In this document: piece after piece, positions 21,444 through 30,267 of the stretch
How the letters are laid out: every line of letters starts with the position of its first letter
How positions within the stretch are numbered: position 1 is the first letter of the stretch
Assembly: GCA_003268905.1 (NCBI GenBank)
Contig: QLTU01000011.1
Span: 1-64,000, forward strand
Reading direction: 5' to 3'
DNA from: Acidovorax defluvii
GTDB lineage: Bacteria; Pseudomonadota; Gammaproteobacteria; Burkholderiales; Burkholderiaceae_C
DNA: 64,000 nucleotides
Notes under the pieces: generated by a model
Database searches by the model: none
What the model was told of the DNA's origin: nothing
The model's input: the letters and a program-made list of their open reading frames with translations, nothing else
Position numbers and translations under genes: made by a program

Positions 21444-21491
21444 TCTAAACCCGGTTACAGTTGGCCCTTCGCCCTTGTTTGCCCCTAGACC

Positions 21492-22937
21492 ATGGCCCCC
21501 CACACCTTTCTCTGGCACGACTACGAAACCTTCGGTGCCAACACCCGGTGCGACCGGCCGGCGCAGTTTGCGGCCATCCGCACCGACGCCGCACTGAACG
21601 AAATCGGCGATCCGCTGATGCTTTACTGCCAGCCGGCCAACGACTATCTGCCAGACCCGCAGTCTTGCCTCATCACCGGCATCACGCCGCAGCTGTGTCT
21701 GGAAAAGGGCGTGCCCGAGCACGCCTTTGCCAATCGCATCGAGGCTGAATTTGCGCAGCCGGGCACCATTGGCGTGGGCTACAACACCATCCGGTTTGAT
21801 GACGAGATCACGCGCTTCATGTTCTGGCGCAACCTCATCGACCCCTACGCGCGCGAGTGGCAAAACCAGTGCGGCCGGTGGGATCTGCTGGACGTGGTGC
21901 GCATGACCTATGCGCTGCGGCCGGACGGCATTGCCTGGCCCAAAAAGGAAGACGGCACACCGAGCTTCAAGCTGGAGCATCTGTCCAAAGCCAACGGCCT
22001 GTTGCACGAGGCTGCGCACGATGCGCTGTCGGACGTGCGCGCCACCATTGCGCTGGCGCGGCTGATCCGCCAGCACAACCCCAAGCTGTTTGACTTTGCC
22101 CTGTCGCTGCACAAGAAAGACCGCGTGGCCGCCGAGTTGCGCCTGCCGGCAACGGCCCTCACGGCACGGCCGTTTTTGCATGTGTCGGGCATGTTCCCTG
22201 CCGAGCGCGGTTGCCTCGCGGTGATGTGGCCGCTGGCCAGCCATCCCACCAACAAGAACGAGGTGATTGCCTGGGACCTCGCCCATGACCCGCGCGAACT
22301 GGCCACGCTGGGGGCTGACGAGATCCGCTTGCGCATGTTCTCCAGGGCGGCCGACTTGCCCGAGGGCACCACGCGCCTGCCCATCAAGACCATCCACCTG
22401 AACAAATCACCCATGGTGGTGGGCAATGTGAACACGCTCACCCCTGCGCTGGCGCAGCGCTGGGGCATGGATCTGGCCCAGGCGGCGCAGCATGCCGACA
22501 TGGCGCGGGCCTTGCCGGACATGAGCGGCATCTGGCCCGCCGTGTTTGCCCGCCCGGCCGAGCCTGCCCCCGATGTGGACCAGGACCTGTATGGCGGATT
22601 TGTGGGCAATAGCGACCGCCGCCACCTGAACGACTTGCGCACCATGAGCGGGGCGAAGCTGGCCACCGCGCGCACGGGCTTTGATGACCCGCGCCTGGCC
22701 GAGCTGGTGTGGCGCTACCGGGCCCGCAACTTCCCGGACACCCTGTCGCCCGAAGAGGCCGAGCGCTGGGAGGCGCACCGCGCAGCCTGCCTGTTCGACG
22801 GTGCGGGCGGGGCGCGCACCGTGGAGCAGTTGTTCACCGAAATCGACCAGATCTCGGAAACCGCCGACGACGATCGCACCCAGGAGATTCTGGGCGCCCT
22901 GTACGATTACGCCGAGCACATCGCGCCTGAACGCTGA
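21492..22937 (+). CDS. sbcB: Exodeoxyribonuclease I
   Basis: Processive 3'-5' single-strand DNA exonuclease used in mismatch repair and recombination. The 481 residues carry the DEDDh active site: HDYETFG near residue 10 (first Asp and Glu), GYNTIRFDDEITR near 95-105, and HDALSDVRATIALARL near residue 176 with the final His and Asp. The remainder matches the SH3-like and helical C-terminal domains of ExoI in length (E. coli SbcB is 475). The start ATG is followed directly by the nuclease fold. The stop abuts a GC-rich dispersed repeat. Confidence 0.95.
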   Translation: MAPHTFLWHDYETFGANTRCDRPAQFAAIRTDAALNEIGDPLMLYCQPANDYLPDPQSCLITGITPQLCLEKGVPEHAFANRIEAEFAQPGTIGVGYNTIRFDDEITRFMFWRNLIDPYAREWQNQCGRWDLLDVVRMTYALRPDGIAWPKKEDGTPSFKLEHLSKANGLLHEAAHDALSDVRATIALARLIRQHNPKLFDFALSLHKKDRVAAELRLPATALTARPFLHVSGMFPAERGCLAVMWPLASHPTNKNEVIAWDLAHDPRELATLGADEIRLRMFSRAADLPEGTTRLPIKTIHLNKSPMVVGNVNTLTPALAQRWGMDLAQAAQHADMARALPDMSGIWPAVFARPAEPAPDVDQDLYGGFVGNSDRRHLNDLRTMSGAKLATARTGFDDPRLAELVWRYRARNFPDTLSPEEAERWEAHRAACLFDGAGGARTVEQLFTEIDQISETADDDRTQEILGALYDYAEHIAPER

Positions 22938-22978
22938 CCCCCCTGAGGCGCTGCGCGCCTTCCCCCCGAGGGGGACGC
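22938..22978 (+). repeat. GC-rich CCCCCTGAG...GAGGGGGACGC repeat, copy 1
   Basis: CCCCCTGAG-GCGCTGCGCGCCTTC-CCCCCGAGGGGGACGC can fold with CCCCCT/AGGGGG arms. A closely matching copy is at 28451-28530. The element starts exactly at the sbcB stop and may act as its transcript end. Confidence 0.75.
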
Positions 22979-23084
22979 ACCCAGTGGCCTGGCAAAGCCA
23001 GTTCCACGGGTGCGCTGGCATTTGGGGCGCGCCGGTTTCACGCTACAGCGCCCATTGCAAGCCGACAATCATCCGCAACCTTTT

Positions 23085-24341
23085 ATGACGACACCGCAGA
23101 ACCCCCATTTCACCACCCAGATCGTGCATGCCGACCGGCGGGGCGGTGCCGAGCATGGCGCCATTCACCAGCCTGTTCACACCTCGGTGCAGTACGGCTT
23201 TGACAAGGTGGAAGACCTCATTGCCGTGTTCCAGGGCACCGCCAAGGGCGGCTTCAACTATGCCCGCCAGGGAACTCCCACCACGGCGGCGCTGGAGGCC
23301 AAGCTCACGCAGATGGAGCAGGGGCAGGGCGCCATCGTCTTTTCCACCGGCATGGCAGGCATCTGCGCCATTTTTCTTACGCTGCTCAAGGCGGGGGACC
23401 ATCTGGTGGCCAGCAAGTTCGTGTTTGGCAACACCAACAGCGTGTTTGGCACCCTGGCCGACCTGGGCATCGAGGTCACCACGGTGGACGTGACGGATGC
23501 CGCGCAGGTGGCTGCCGCCGTGCGGCCGCACACGCGCATGGTGTTTGTCGAAACCATCGCCAACCCCGGCACGCAGATGCCCGACCTCGAAGGCATTGGC
23601 GCACTGTGCAAACAGCGCGGGCTTCTCTATGTGGTGGACAACACGGTGGCCTCGCCGTATCTGTTTCGTCCGGGCACGGTGGGAGCCGGGCTGGTGGTGC
23701 ATTCGCTCACCAAGAGCATCGGTGGGCAGGGCGATGCGCTGGGCGGCGCCGTGATCGACACCGGTGTTTTTGACTGGAGCACTTACCCAAACATCTTTCC
23801 GGCCTATCGCAAGGGCAATGCCAAGGGCTGGGGTCTGCAACAGGTGCGCAAGAAAGGCCTGCGCGACATGGGCGGTGCCTTGTCGTCCCATGCCGCGCAC
23901 CAGATTGCGCTGGGCGCCGAAACGCTGGCCCTGCGCATGGACCGCACCAGCGCCACCGCGCTGGCCCTGGCCCGGTGGCTGGAGCAGCACCCTGCCGTGG
24001 CGCGGGTGCATTACCCGCTGCTGGAGTCGCACCCGCAATATGCGCAGGCCAAAAAGCACCTCAAGGCGGGCTCGTGGCTGCTGTCATTCGAACTGCGCGA
24101 CCCCGCCCAGTGCCTGCCGCTGTGCAACCGCCTGCAGCTGCCCATCAAGGCCACGGGCCTGGCCGACACGCGCACGCTCATCATTCCGGTGGCGCACACC
24201 ATCTTTTGGGAGGCGGGGCCTGAAGTGCGGGCCGCCATGGGTATTGGCGACAGCATGATTCGCCTGTCGGTCGGCCTGGAAGAGCTTCAGGATCTGCAGG
24301 CCGATTTTGAGCAGGCGCTGGCTGCCATTGCGGCGGTCTGA
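23085..24341 (+). CDS. Cystathionine gamma-synthase/O-acyl-homoserine sulfhydrylase family PLP enzyme
   Basis: A 418-residue fold-type I pyridoxal-phosphate enzyme of the Cys/Met metabolism family. Features include the substrate-loop YARQGTPTTAALE near residue 50, the phosphate-binding STGMAG near 88, the cofactor-ring Asp in VVDNTVASPY near 185, and the Schiff-base lysine in HSLTKSIGGQGD near 208. Family members perform sulfhydrylation or cystathionine synthesis; this sequence does not show me which. I chose the ATG at TTTTATGACG because the conserved region begins soon after. It is distinct from the metC-like gene at 53.9 kb. Confidence 0.88.
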   Translation: MTTPQNPHFTTQIVHADRRGGAEHGAIHQPVHTSVQYGFDKVEDLIAVFQGTAKGGFNYARQGTPTTAALEAKLTQMEQGQGAIVFSTGMAGICAIFLTLLKAGDHLVASKFVFGNTNSVFGTLADLGIEVTTVDVTDAAQVAAAVRPHTRMVFVETIANPGTQMPDLEGIGALCKQRGLLYVVDNTVASPYLFRPGTVGAGLVVHSLTKSIGGQGDALGGAVIDTGVFDWSTYPNIFPAYRKGNAKGWGLQQVRKKGLRDMGGALSSHAAHQIALGAETLALRMDRTSATALALARWLEQHPAVARVHYPLLESHPQYAQAKKHLKAGSWLLSFELRDPAQCLPLCNRLQLPIKATGLADTRTLIIPVAHTIFWEAGPEVRAAMGIGDSMIRLSVGLEELQDLQADFEQALAAIAAV

Positions 24342-24426
24342 TCGCTCGCCACTGCGCCCTGTGTCCGGGCGCAAGCGCTGCCAGACCATTCGCAGGGGCC
24401 GCAGCCTCGGGTGCCAAAATCCTTGG

Positions 24427-24492
24427 TTGCTATATTAATAATAGCTGCTTGCGCTTTATGGATAAGGGCTAGAGGCCAATCTGGCTTGAATT
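24427..24492 (+). repeat. AGCGCT-core dispersed repeat
   Basis: Order: GCTATATTAATAATAGC arm, then GCTTGCGCTTTATGGATAAGGGCTAGAGGCC and the tail TGGCTTGAA. It has the same orientation and most of the same tail as the copy inside gluQ at 43.3 kb. It lies between the convergent PLP-enzyme and SpmA/B-like genes and ends at the latter's stop codon. Confidence 0.85.
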
Positions 24493-25722
24493 TTAGCCAA
24501 AAAACCGGTAGCACACCACAATGGCGGCCACCACCCCTGCCAGCTCTGCCAGCAGCGCGCAGGCCACCGCATGGCGTGCCCGCTGGATGCCCACCGCCCC
24601 AAAGTACACCGCCAGCACATAAAACGTGGTTTCGGTGCTGCCCTGGACGGTGGCGGCCACCAGCGCGGCGAAGCTGTCCACGCCCTGGCTCTGCATGGTT
24701 TCGATCAGCATGGCGCGCGCCGCACTGCCCGAAAACGGCTTGACCAGCGCCGTGGGCAGGGCGTCGACAAAGCGCGCATCCATGCCCAGCTGCTCCACGC
24801 ACCAGCGGATGGCATCCAGCACATAGCCCAGCGCACCCGAGGCGCGAAACACCCCCACCGCGCACAACATGGCCACCAGGTAGGGCAGCAGGCCCTTGGC
24901 TACATCAAAACCCTCTTTGGCGCCGTCGATAAACGCCTCATACACGGCCACCTTGCGCCAGGCGCCCACGCATACAAACAGCACCACCAGCGCAAACAGC
25001 GTGAGGTTGCCCAGCAGCGAAGACAGCTGCGCCAGCGCCGCCGCGCTCAGCGTGGTCAACAGCGCCATGAAGCCTGCCAGTGCCAGGGCCACCGGCAGCA
25101 GATAGGCCAGCACCACAGGGCTGAACAGGGGCAACCGCTGCACCGCCGCCACGCTGAGCAGCCCCACCAGCGTGGAGGCAGACGTGGCCAGCAAAATGGG
25201 CAGGAACACCAGCGTCGGGTCGGGCGCGCCCTGCTGCATGCGGTACATGAAGATGGTGACCGGCAGTAGCGTGAGCGATGACGCGTTGAGCACCAAAAAC
25301 AGAATCTGCGCGTTGGTCGCGGTGTCGGGATGCGGGTTCAGCTCTTGCAGCGCGCGCATGGCCTTCAGACCCATGGGCGTGGCGGCGTTGTCCAGCCCAA
25401 GCGCGTTGGCGGCAAAGTTCAGCGTCATCAGGCCCAGGGCCGGGTGGCCGCGCGGCACGCCCGGCATGAGCCGCGCAAACAGCGGCGCCAGCCAGCGCGC
25501 AAGGGCATTCACGATGCCGGCCTTTTCTGCAATGCGCAAAAAACCCAGCCACAGCGTGAGCGTGCCAAAAAGCAGCACCATCACCTCGACCGACAGTCTG
25601 GCCATGGAGAACAGGGCTTCGACCATGGCTGCAAAGATCTGGGCGTTGTCACCCACCAGCCATTGGGACAGTGCGGCGATGGCTGCGGTGACAAAAAAAC
25701 CCAGCCAGAGGGTGTTGAGCAA
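24493..25722 (-). CDS. Nucleoside-recognition (Gate) domain protein, SpmA-SpmB type fusion
   Basis: A 409-residue polytopic membrane protein with two Gate domains, corresponding to spore maturation proteins A and B (or YjiH/YjiG) joined in one chain. The first half contains NFAANALGLDNAATPMG, the SpmA signature, near residue 120. The second half contains PTALVKPFSGSAARAML and GSTETTFYVLAVYFG, the SpmB signature. About ten hydrophobic spans are apparent. I prefer a TTG start at 25722, preceded by GGAG at 8-base spacing, because homologues begin LNTLWLGFF; an ATG at 25782 is possible. The function in non-sporulating bacteria is unknown. Confidence 0.85.
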   Translation of the reverse strand: MLNTLWLGFFVTAAIAALSQWLVGDNAQIFAAMVEALFSMARLSVEVMVLLFGTLTLWLGFLRIAEKAGIVNALARWLAPLFARLMPGVPRGHPALGLMTLNFAANALGLDNAATPMGLKAMRALQELNPHPDTATNAQILFLVLNASSLTLLPVTIFMYRMQQGAPDPTLVFLPILLATSASTLVGLLSVAAVQRLPLFSPVVLAYLLPVALALAGFMALLTTLSAAALAQLSSLLGNLTLFALVVLFVCVGAWRKVAVYEAFIDGAKEGFDVAKGLLPYLVAMLCAVGVFRASGALGYVLDAIRWCVEQLGMDARFVDALPTALVKPFSGSAARAMLIETMQSQGVDSFAALVAATVQGSTETTFYVLAVYFGAVGIQRARHAVACALLAELAGVVAAIVVCYRFFG

Positions 25723-26046
25723 GGGAGAAACTCCGTGTGGATGGTGGTCAGAAAGCGTCCGTTGGCGCCCGCTGGTATCCATTGTGCAGATGGGCCCGTT
25801 GCAGCGGCGTGGGGCCGCGCTTGCCAGTGCCCTGTCGAACTGGAGGCGCGGAGGGCAGTCAGCAGGTTAACCCGCTTCGTTCACTCCACATGCCAAAAGA
25901 TGAGGCGAATCGCCGGGTGGTAATCTACAGGGTTCGGTTGCGTGCCAGGTTTTCTCTGGAAACTCCCGCGTGCAGCCGGCCCAGACACAAAACCAGGCGC
26001 CATTGAACAGGTTCATGGAGCGCCACAACACCAAGGAACATTCGCC
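25723..26046. other. Gene-free divergent region between the SpmA/B-like gene and the YebC-family gene
   Basis: These 324 bases separate two divergent genes. I see no ORF with coding character, no repeat copy and no strong promoter match. AAGGA sits about 8 bases before the downstream ATG as its ribosome-binding site. Confidence 0.5.
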
Positions 26047-26760
26047 ATGGGCGCCCAGTGGAAAGCAAAAGGTAAGGCACAAGTCGCAGACGCCAGAGGA
26101 AAGCTGTTTGGCAAGCTGGCCAAGGAAATCATGGTGGCTGCGCGTGGCGGGGCCGACCCTGCCGGCAATTCGCGCCTGCGCCTCGTGGTCGAGCAGGCCC
26201 GCAAGGTCTCGATGCCCAAGGACACCCTGGAGCGCGCCATCAAGAAGGGTGCCGGTATCGGGGACGAGGCCGTCCATTTCGAGCGCGTCATCTATGAGGG
26301 CTTTGCCCCCCACCAGGTGGCCGTGATGGTCGAATGCCTGACCGACAACGTCAACCGCACCGCGCCCGAGATGCGCGTGCTGTTTCGCAAGGGCCAGCTG
26401 GGCACCTCGGGGTCGGTGGCATGGGATTTCAACCATGTGGGCATGATCGAAGCCGAACCCGCTACCCCCGGCGCCGACCCCGAGCTGGCCGCCATTGAAG
26501 CCGGCGCGCAAGACTTTGAAGCGGGCGACGAAGAAGGCACCACCACCTTCTGGACCGACCCGACCGACCTGGACCTGGTCAGCCGCGCGCTACCGGCGCA
26601 GGGCTTTACCGTGCTGTCGGCCAAGCTGGGCTACAAGCCCAAGAACCCGGTGAACCCCGCCAACCTGACGCCCGAGCAGCTCGAAGAGGTTGAGAGCTTT
26701 CTGGCGGCCATTGATGCCAACGACGACGTGCAGAACGTCTTTGTGAGCCTGGGCAGCTGA
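26047..26760 (+). CDS. YebC/PmpR family regulator, YeeN-like
   Basis: A 237-residue protein of the YebC/TACO1 family. YebC-type members act on translation of proline-rich or stalled messages or as DNA-binding regulators. Visible family segments are [16 protein letters not shown] near residue 25, [15 protein letters not shown] near 57, [24 protein letters not shown] near 80-105 and [12 protein letters not shown] near 125. The N-terminus lacks the typical MAGHSKWANI opening and instead resembles E. coli YeeN. An AAGGA site precedes the ATG. The J-domain gene cluster begins 63 bases downstream. Confidence 0.88.
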   Translation: MGAQWKAKGKAQVADARGKLFGKLAKEIMVAARGGADPAGNSRLRLVVEQARKVSMPKDTLERAIKKGAGIGDEAVHFERVIYEGFAPHQVAVMVECLTDNVNRTAPEMRVLFRKGQLGTSGSVAWDFNHVGMIEAEPATPGADPELAAIEAGAQDFEAGDEEGTTTFWTDPTDLDLVSRALPAQGFTVLSAKLGYKPKNPVNPANLTPEQLEEVESFLAAIDANDDVQNVFVSLGS

Positions 26761-26823
26761 CCGCCTATTCCCGCCCTGGCGCGCTGGCCATTACACCGGC
26801 CAGCGCGCCCATGTAAGCAATCC

Positions 26824-27108
26824 ATGACCGCAGACCATTACGCAGCCCTTGGGCTGAGCGCCAACGCGTCGCTGTCCGACATCAAGAAGGCCTTTCGCCA
26901 GAAAGCCTCCTTTTATCACCCGGACAAGAACGATGCGCCCGACGCGGCACAGCGCTTTCAGGCCGTGCAAAAGGCCTACGAAGTCCTGTCGGACGACGAG
27001 GCCCGCCAGGCTTACGACGACAACCGCCGCCGCAACCTGCTGGACGACCCCCTGCAAACCGCGCAAGACATCTGGCAAACCTATTTCAAGAGCATTCTTC
27101 CTTCGTGA
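26824..27108 (+). CDS. Small J-domain protein
   Basis: A 94-residue protein that is almost entirely one DnaJ domain: DHYAALGLSANASLSDIKKAFR, the diagnostic HPD at about residues 37-39 (YHPDKN), and FQAVQKAYEVLSDDEARQAYD. It lacks the Gly/Phe, zinc-finger and C-terminal substrate domains of DnaJ, so it should stimulate a DnaK-type ATPase for a specific client. Its TGA overlaps the GTG start of the next gene (GTGA), so it is co-translated with the uncharacterised protein that follows. That gene may be its client or partner. Confidence 0.9.
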   Translation: MTADHYAALGLSANASLSDIKKAFRQKASFYHPDKNDAPDAAQRFQAVQKAYEVLSDDEARQAYDDNRRRNLLDDPLQTAQDIWQTYFKSILPS

Positions 27109-27683
27109 AACTTTCTTCCTACTTTTATGACTTGCGTTCGGCCTACCAGGCCGAGCTGGACGACCTGGTTTCGGACTCGGAGGGCAAGGATGTGCTGCGC
27201 AAGCGGCTGGCAGAAAAGCGCTCTGAAATCGGTTTCCTGGTGAAGATGATGGAGCTGGCGCCCGAGATGGTGGCGGTGGTCTTTCATCAGGGCTTCCGTT
27301 TTGCCAAGCCGTCGGTGATGGAGCACTTGCTCAGCCAGGGGGCCGACAACCTGCCCGAGTGGGGCACGCTGACGGGCGCGGTCTCGCTGGAACCTTGGGC
27401 CGCCAGCCTGGCTCAAACCGTTTTGCGCGAGCCCGGAGGAACCGCTTTCATGGTCGTGGCGGCAGGGCTGGAGTATCTGCACCAGCATGCCCGTCTGGCA
27501 CCGGCGGCCGCGCAGGGCGATACCGATCACGATGCCGATGAAGACGCTGAGGATGGGGCCGAGCACGACGATGACTACAACGCCCTGAGCGCTGACGATG
27601 CTGCCGACCCGCGCAACAGCCGCACCCGTGACGAGGCCAGCTCCAACTGGCTGGCCGAGGTAGGCTTTGACCGCAAAGACTGA
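27105..27683 (+). CDS. Uncharacterised protein with acidic tail, J-domain cluster gene 2
   Basis: I do not recognise this 192-residue protein. It starts at GTG inside the J-domain stop (4-base overlap). Residues 1-50 are charged and helical (VLRKRLAEKRSEIGFLVKMM); 55-130 are mixed helix with hydrophobic patches but no membrane span or signal peptide. Residues about 137-165 are a strongly acidic stretch of Asp/Glu/Ala/His. The C-terminus is polar. It looks cytoplasmic. Codon use matches the genome, so it is not a recent arrival. Confidence 0.8.
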   Translation: MKLSSYFYDLRSAYQAELDDLVSDSEGKDVLRKRLAEKRSEIGFLVKMMELAPEMVAVVFHQGFRFAKPSVMEHLLSQGADNLPEWGTLTGAVSLEPWAASLAQTVLREPGGTAFMVVAAGLEYLHQHARLAPAAAQGDTDHDADEDAEDGAEHDDDYNALSADDAADPRNSRTRDEASSNWLAEVGFDRKD

Positions 27684-27695
27684 GATTTTCCGTAC

Positions 27696-28445
27696 ATGAA
27701 CCACCTGGCCCTCATCACCAAAACCACCAGCCTGATTGCCGCCGGCGACATCGTGGGCGCCGAGTCGGCGCTGGCCGACCTGGCCGACACCGAAGGCGAC
27801 AACGCCCTGATGGTCGTGCTGGACCAGCTGGCACCCAAAGACGTGCTGGCCGTGATGCGCGAGTACGACGATTCCAAGGCATCTGTCGTCAACCTGCTGG
27901 TCACGCCCGAGCAGTTTGCGCGCGCCATGGTGCTGGAAAAGCAATACAAGGATCTCACCCACACGCACCTGCGCAACATGGTCAACGCCGTTATTTTTCG
28001 GGACGACGCCGACCCGGTGGAGTTTTTGACGGCGATTGGTGATCTGGAAGGCGGCAGCGAGGCCCTGGCCAATTACTTTGCCGAGAAGTGGAGCCGCATC
28101 GAGGCTTTTGCCCGCACCGGCACTTTTGACGCCACCGAAGACTACGGCCCCACCTTGAGCGATGACGAGTTGCTGGCATCGGGCTACGTGCAGCCCCGCA
28201 TCGACCAGGACGAAGTGGCCGACCGCGACTGGATGCAGCTGGCCTGGCTGCTGCGCTACGAATGCCGCGACCTCTTTATCGAAACGCTGCTGGTGCTGCG
28301 CGCCAAGGCGCGTGCCCACGACATGGGCATGGAAGAGGGCGATGAGCTGGCCGAAGAAGACGACGGCAAGTTTGAAACCAGCGACACCGATCGCGGCAAG
28401 GCGACCCCGGCGGCCCGCGCTTCTGACGAAGAATCCGCGATTTAG
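27696..28445 (+). CDS. Uncharacterised acidic helical protein, J-domain cluster gene 3
   Basis: A 249-residue protein without a domain I can name. It begins 12 bases after the previous stop. The sequence is rich in Asp, Glu, Leu and Ala, predicted mostly helical, with no signal peptide or membrane segment. Notable are a helical N-terminus (ALADLADTEGDNALMVVLDQL), a central region with EFLTAIGDLEGGSEALANYF, an aromatic patch (DWMQLAWLLRYECRDLF) near residue 178, and a disordered acidic/Ala tail. The three proteins share acidic, disordered segments, suggesting an assembly handled by the J-domain chaperone. Confidence 0.8.
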   Translation: MNHLALITKTTSLIAAGDIVGAESALADLADTEGDNALMVVLDQLAPKDVLAVMREYDDSKASVVNLLVTPEQFARAMVLEKQYKDLTHTHLRNMVNAVIFRDDADPVEFLTAIGDLEGGSEALANYFAEKWSRIEAFARTGTFDATEDYGPTLSDDELLASGYVQPRIDQDEVADRDWMQLAWLLRYECRDLFIETLLVLRAKARAHDMGMEEGDELAEEDDGKFETSDTDRGKATPAARASDEESAI

Positions 28446-28450
28446 CATGT

Positions 28451-28530
28451 CCCCCCTGAGTCGCTTCGCGCCTTCCCCCAGAGGGGGACGCCGCCAGCGC
28501 GGCGGGGCGGCCCTTGCGCGGCGGCCGCTC
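28451..28530 (+). repeat. GC-rich CCCCCTGAG...GAGGGGGACGC repeat, copy 2
   Basis: CCCCCCTGAG-TCGCTTCGCGCCTTC-CCCCAGAGGGGGACG matches the copy after sbcB and extends into a GC-only tail (GCGGGGCGGCCCTTGCGCGGCGGCCGC). It lies in the 150-base gap between genes 3 and 4 of the J-domain cluster and can form several GC hairpins. Confidence 0.75.
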
Positions 28531-28595
28531 GTCTTTGCCGCGCCAGTTTCAACGGCCTCGGGCGTCGCGTTGCGCCTTGAACAACTGGTATCGAA

Positions 28596-29855
28596 ATGAT
28601 GGCATCTACTACTGCGGCGCTGCAACTGCACGACGCCCGCCCGTTCTTTGAAAAAGCCCTGGTGCACGGTGTGCAGCACGGAATTCTGGATGCGGCAAGG
28701 CTGGTCGCCATCTGCGCCGATGCCCCCAAAGGCATGGTGCAGATCGCCCGCTACTTTGGCAGTGAATTTTTGCGGCCCGAACTCGAAAAAGCCCGTGACC
28801 GCATGGTCAACCTCATCAGCCTGTATTTGCTCGACACCACCGATGGTGATCTGACCAAGGCGGCCATCTCGTTGCGCGACCATTCGTTCCTGTCGCGCTC
28901 CAAGGGCGGCTCCGACATGCTCAAGCGCCTGATCGCCATGCCCGAGAGCAGCAATTTCGGCATGGCCGGTTACGCCGATGCCCAAACGCCTCTGCTGGCT
29001 TTGTGGTCGCTGCGCAGTTACACCGACTACCAGGCCGAACTGGCTCGCCGCAGCCAGATTGCCCACGCCATCCGTGCCGCACAGTGGCTGGCCGAGCAAT
29101 TCGAGCTGGATACCGACGAGCTGGAAGCCGCAGGCGCCGATGCCGAGGCCGTCATCCGCACCGGTCTGCTCATGCAGGCCCTGGCGCCCAAAGCCATGCA
29201 GCTGGGCGAGTGGCCCAACGCCGTGGCCCTGGAGAAGCTGGTGACGGCGCTGCGCAAGAAAAAGCTGGCGGCGCCCAAGCAACTGCTGCTGCCAGCCGGC
29301 TTGCCCGCAGACCTGCGCGCGGTGATGCAGACGCATTGCGCCAGCGTGCTGGCCGACCTGCCCAAGTTGCTGGATGCCACCAATCTGCTGCGCAGCCTGC
29401 TGCGCCCGACCGGCGCTTTTCGTGCCCGATACTTCTTGCTCGACGACCCGCTGGCCGAGGTGGACCACTACCATCGCAGCCTGGATGCGCTGCAAGAAGG
29501 CGGTGAGCCTACCCAGCCCGCCAGCAAGACGTGGACAAAAACCACCCAGGGCAACGAAGACGAGCACTCGCTGCTCACGCTGTTCCTTTGCCTTGCCGCA
29601 GGGGCACCCAAAAAGACGCTGCTGACCGAAAAAACCGCCGCCAGCCTTGTGCGCAAGATCCGTAAAAGCGGACTGCAACCCGAACTGGCGATAGACTTTA
29701 TTCGCAGCCATGCGCCAGGCGCGTATCAGGCAGACTACATCGATATGTGGAACAGTTTTTTGCAGGACTCGGCCAAAACACTGGGCAGCGACATGGATTA
29801 CCAGATGCACGACGCGCTGGCCCTGCTGCGCCGCGAGTGCCTTGTGGCGGGGTGA
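28596..29855 (+). CDS. Uncharacterised helical protein, J-domain cluster gene 4
   Basis: A 419-residue protein I cannot assign. It starts ATGATG, with the second ATG as an alternative. No signal peptide or membrane span is visible. It is predicted nearly all helical with short Leu/Ala-rich repeating units (PFFEKALVHGVQHGI, ALWSLRSYTDYQAELARRSQ, LEKLVTALRKKKLAAPK), suggesting a superhelical scaffold, though no canonical TPR or HEAT consensus stands out. A polar linker (about 302-330, TQPASKTWTKTTQGNED) separates a C-terminal helical domain. Same strand as the J-domain genes but separated by a repeat, so it may need its own promoter. Confidence 0.8.
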   Translation: MMASTTAALQLHDARPFFEKALVHGVQHGILDAARLVAICADAPKGMVQIARYFGSEFLRPELEKARDRMVNLISLYLLDTTDGDLTKAAISLRDHSFLSRSKGGSDMLKRLIAMPESSNFGMAGYADAQTPLLALWSLRSYTDYQAELARRSQIAHAIRAAQWLAEQFELDTDELEAAGADAEAVIRTGLLMQALAPKAMQLGEWPNAVALEKLVTALRKKKLAAPKQLLLPAGLPADLRAVMQTHCASVLADLPKLLDATNLLRSLLRPTGAFRARYFLLDDPLAEVDHYHRSLDALQEGGEPTQPASKTWTKTTQGNEDEHSLLTLFLCLAAGAPKKTLLTEKTAASLVRKIRKSGLQPELAIDFIRSHAPGAYQADYIDMWNSFLQDSAKTLGSDMDYQMHDALALLRRECLVAG

Positions 29856-30267
29856 AGCTGTGAAGGCGGGCGGCGTTGCGGTGGCGGGCCTGGCGTTCGC
29901 GTGCCCCATGGTCGTCTATGTGCCCGAAGGTAGTCGATGAGAAGATCAAAAGGCTTTTGCGCCCGTACTTCCCTGACGCAGACTATCTGTGCGTCTTTAT
30001 CCAATGGTGTCTGGGTTTGGTTGCCGACTAGCGCAATGGGCCTGCCCAGATGAATCCGGGCTGTGGCGAGAGCCCATTGAGGTTTACTGCGAGCATTTGG
30101 CGAGGCTGATCTGCGGTTTGATTCGGTGCGTTGAATCGTTGGCTCATTTGAACTTGAAACCGCTCTTATGCGCCAAGCGCCTAAGCTGTTTGACCACCAT
30201 TCTTTGAAATCTGTTCGCCGTTGGGACCTGCATGCTGGGCTGTGCCCCGCACGCTGTCGGACAGGAC
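29856..30267. other. 412-base region without an intact gene, possible remnant
   Basis: This gap separates the last J-domain cluster gene from the convergent asmA gene. It is less GC-rich than its surroundings. Short open stretches exist on the plus strand (for example 29989-30207, 72 residues, rich in Cys and Leu), but the frames are broken by stops and none resembles a family I know. It has the look of decayed coding sequence, yet I cannot name a parent gene. Confidence 0.4.
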
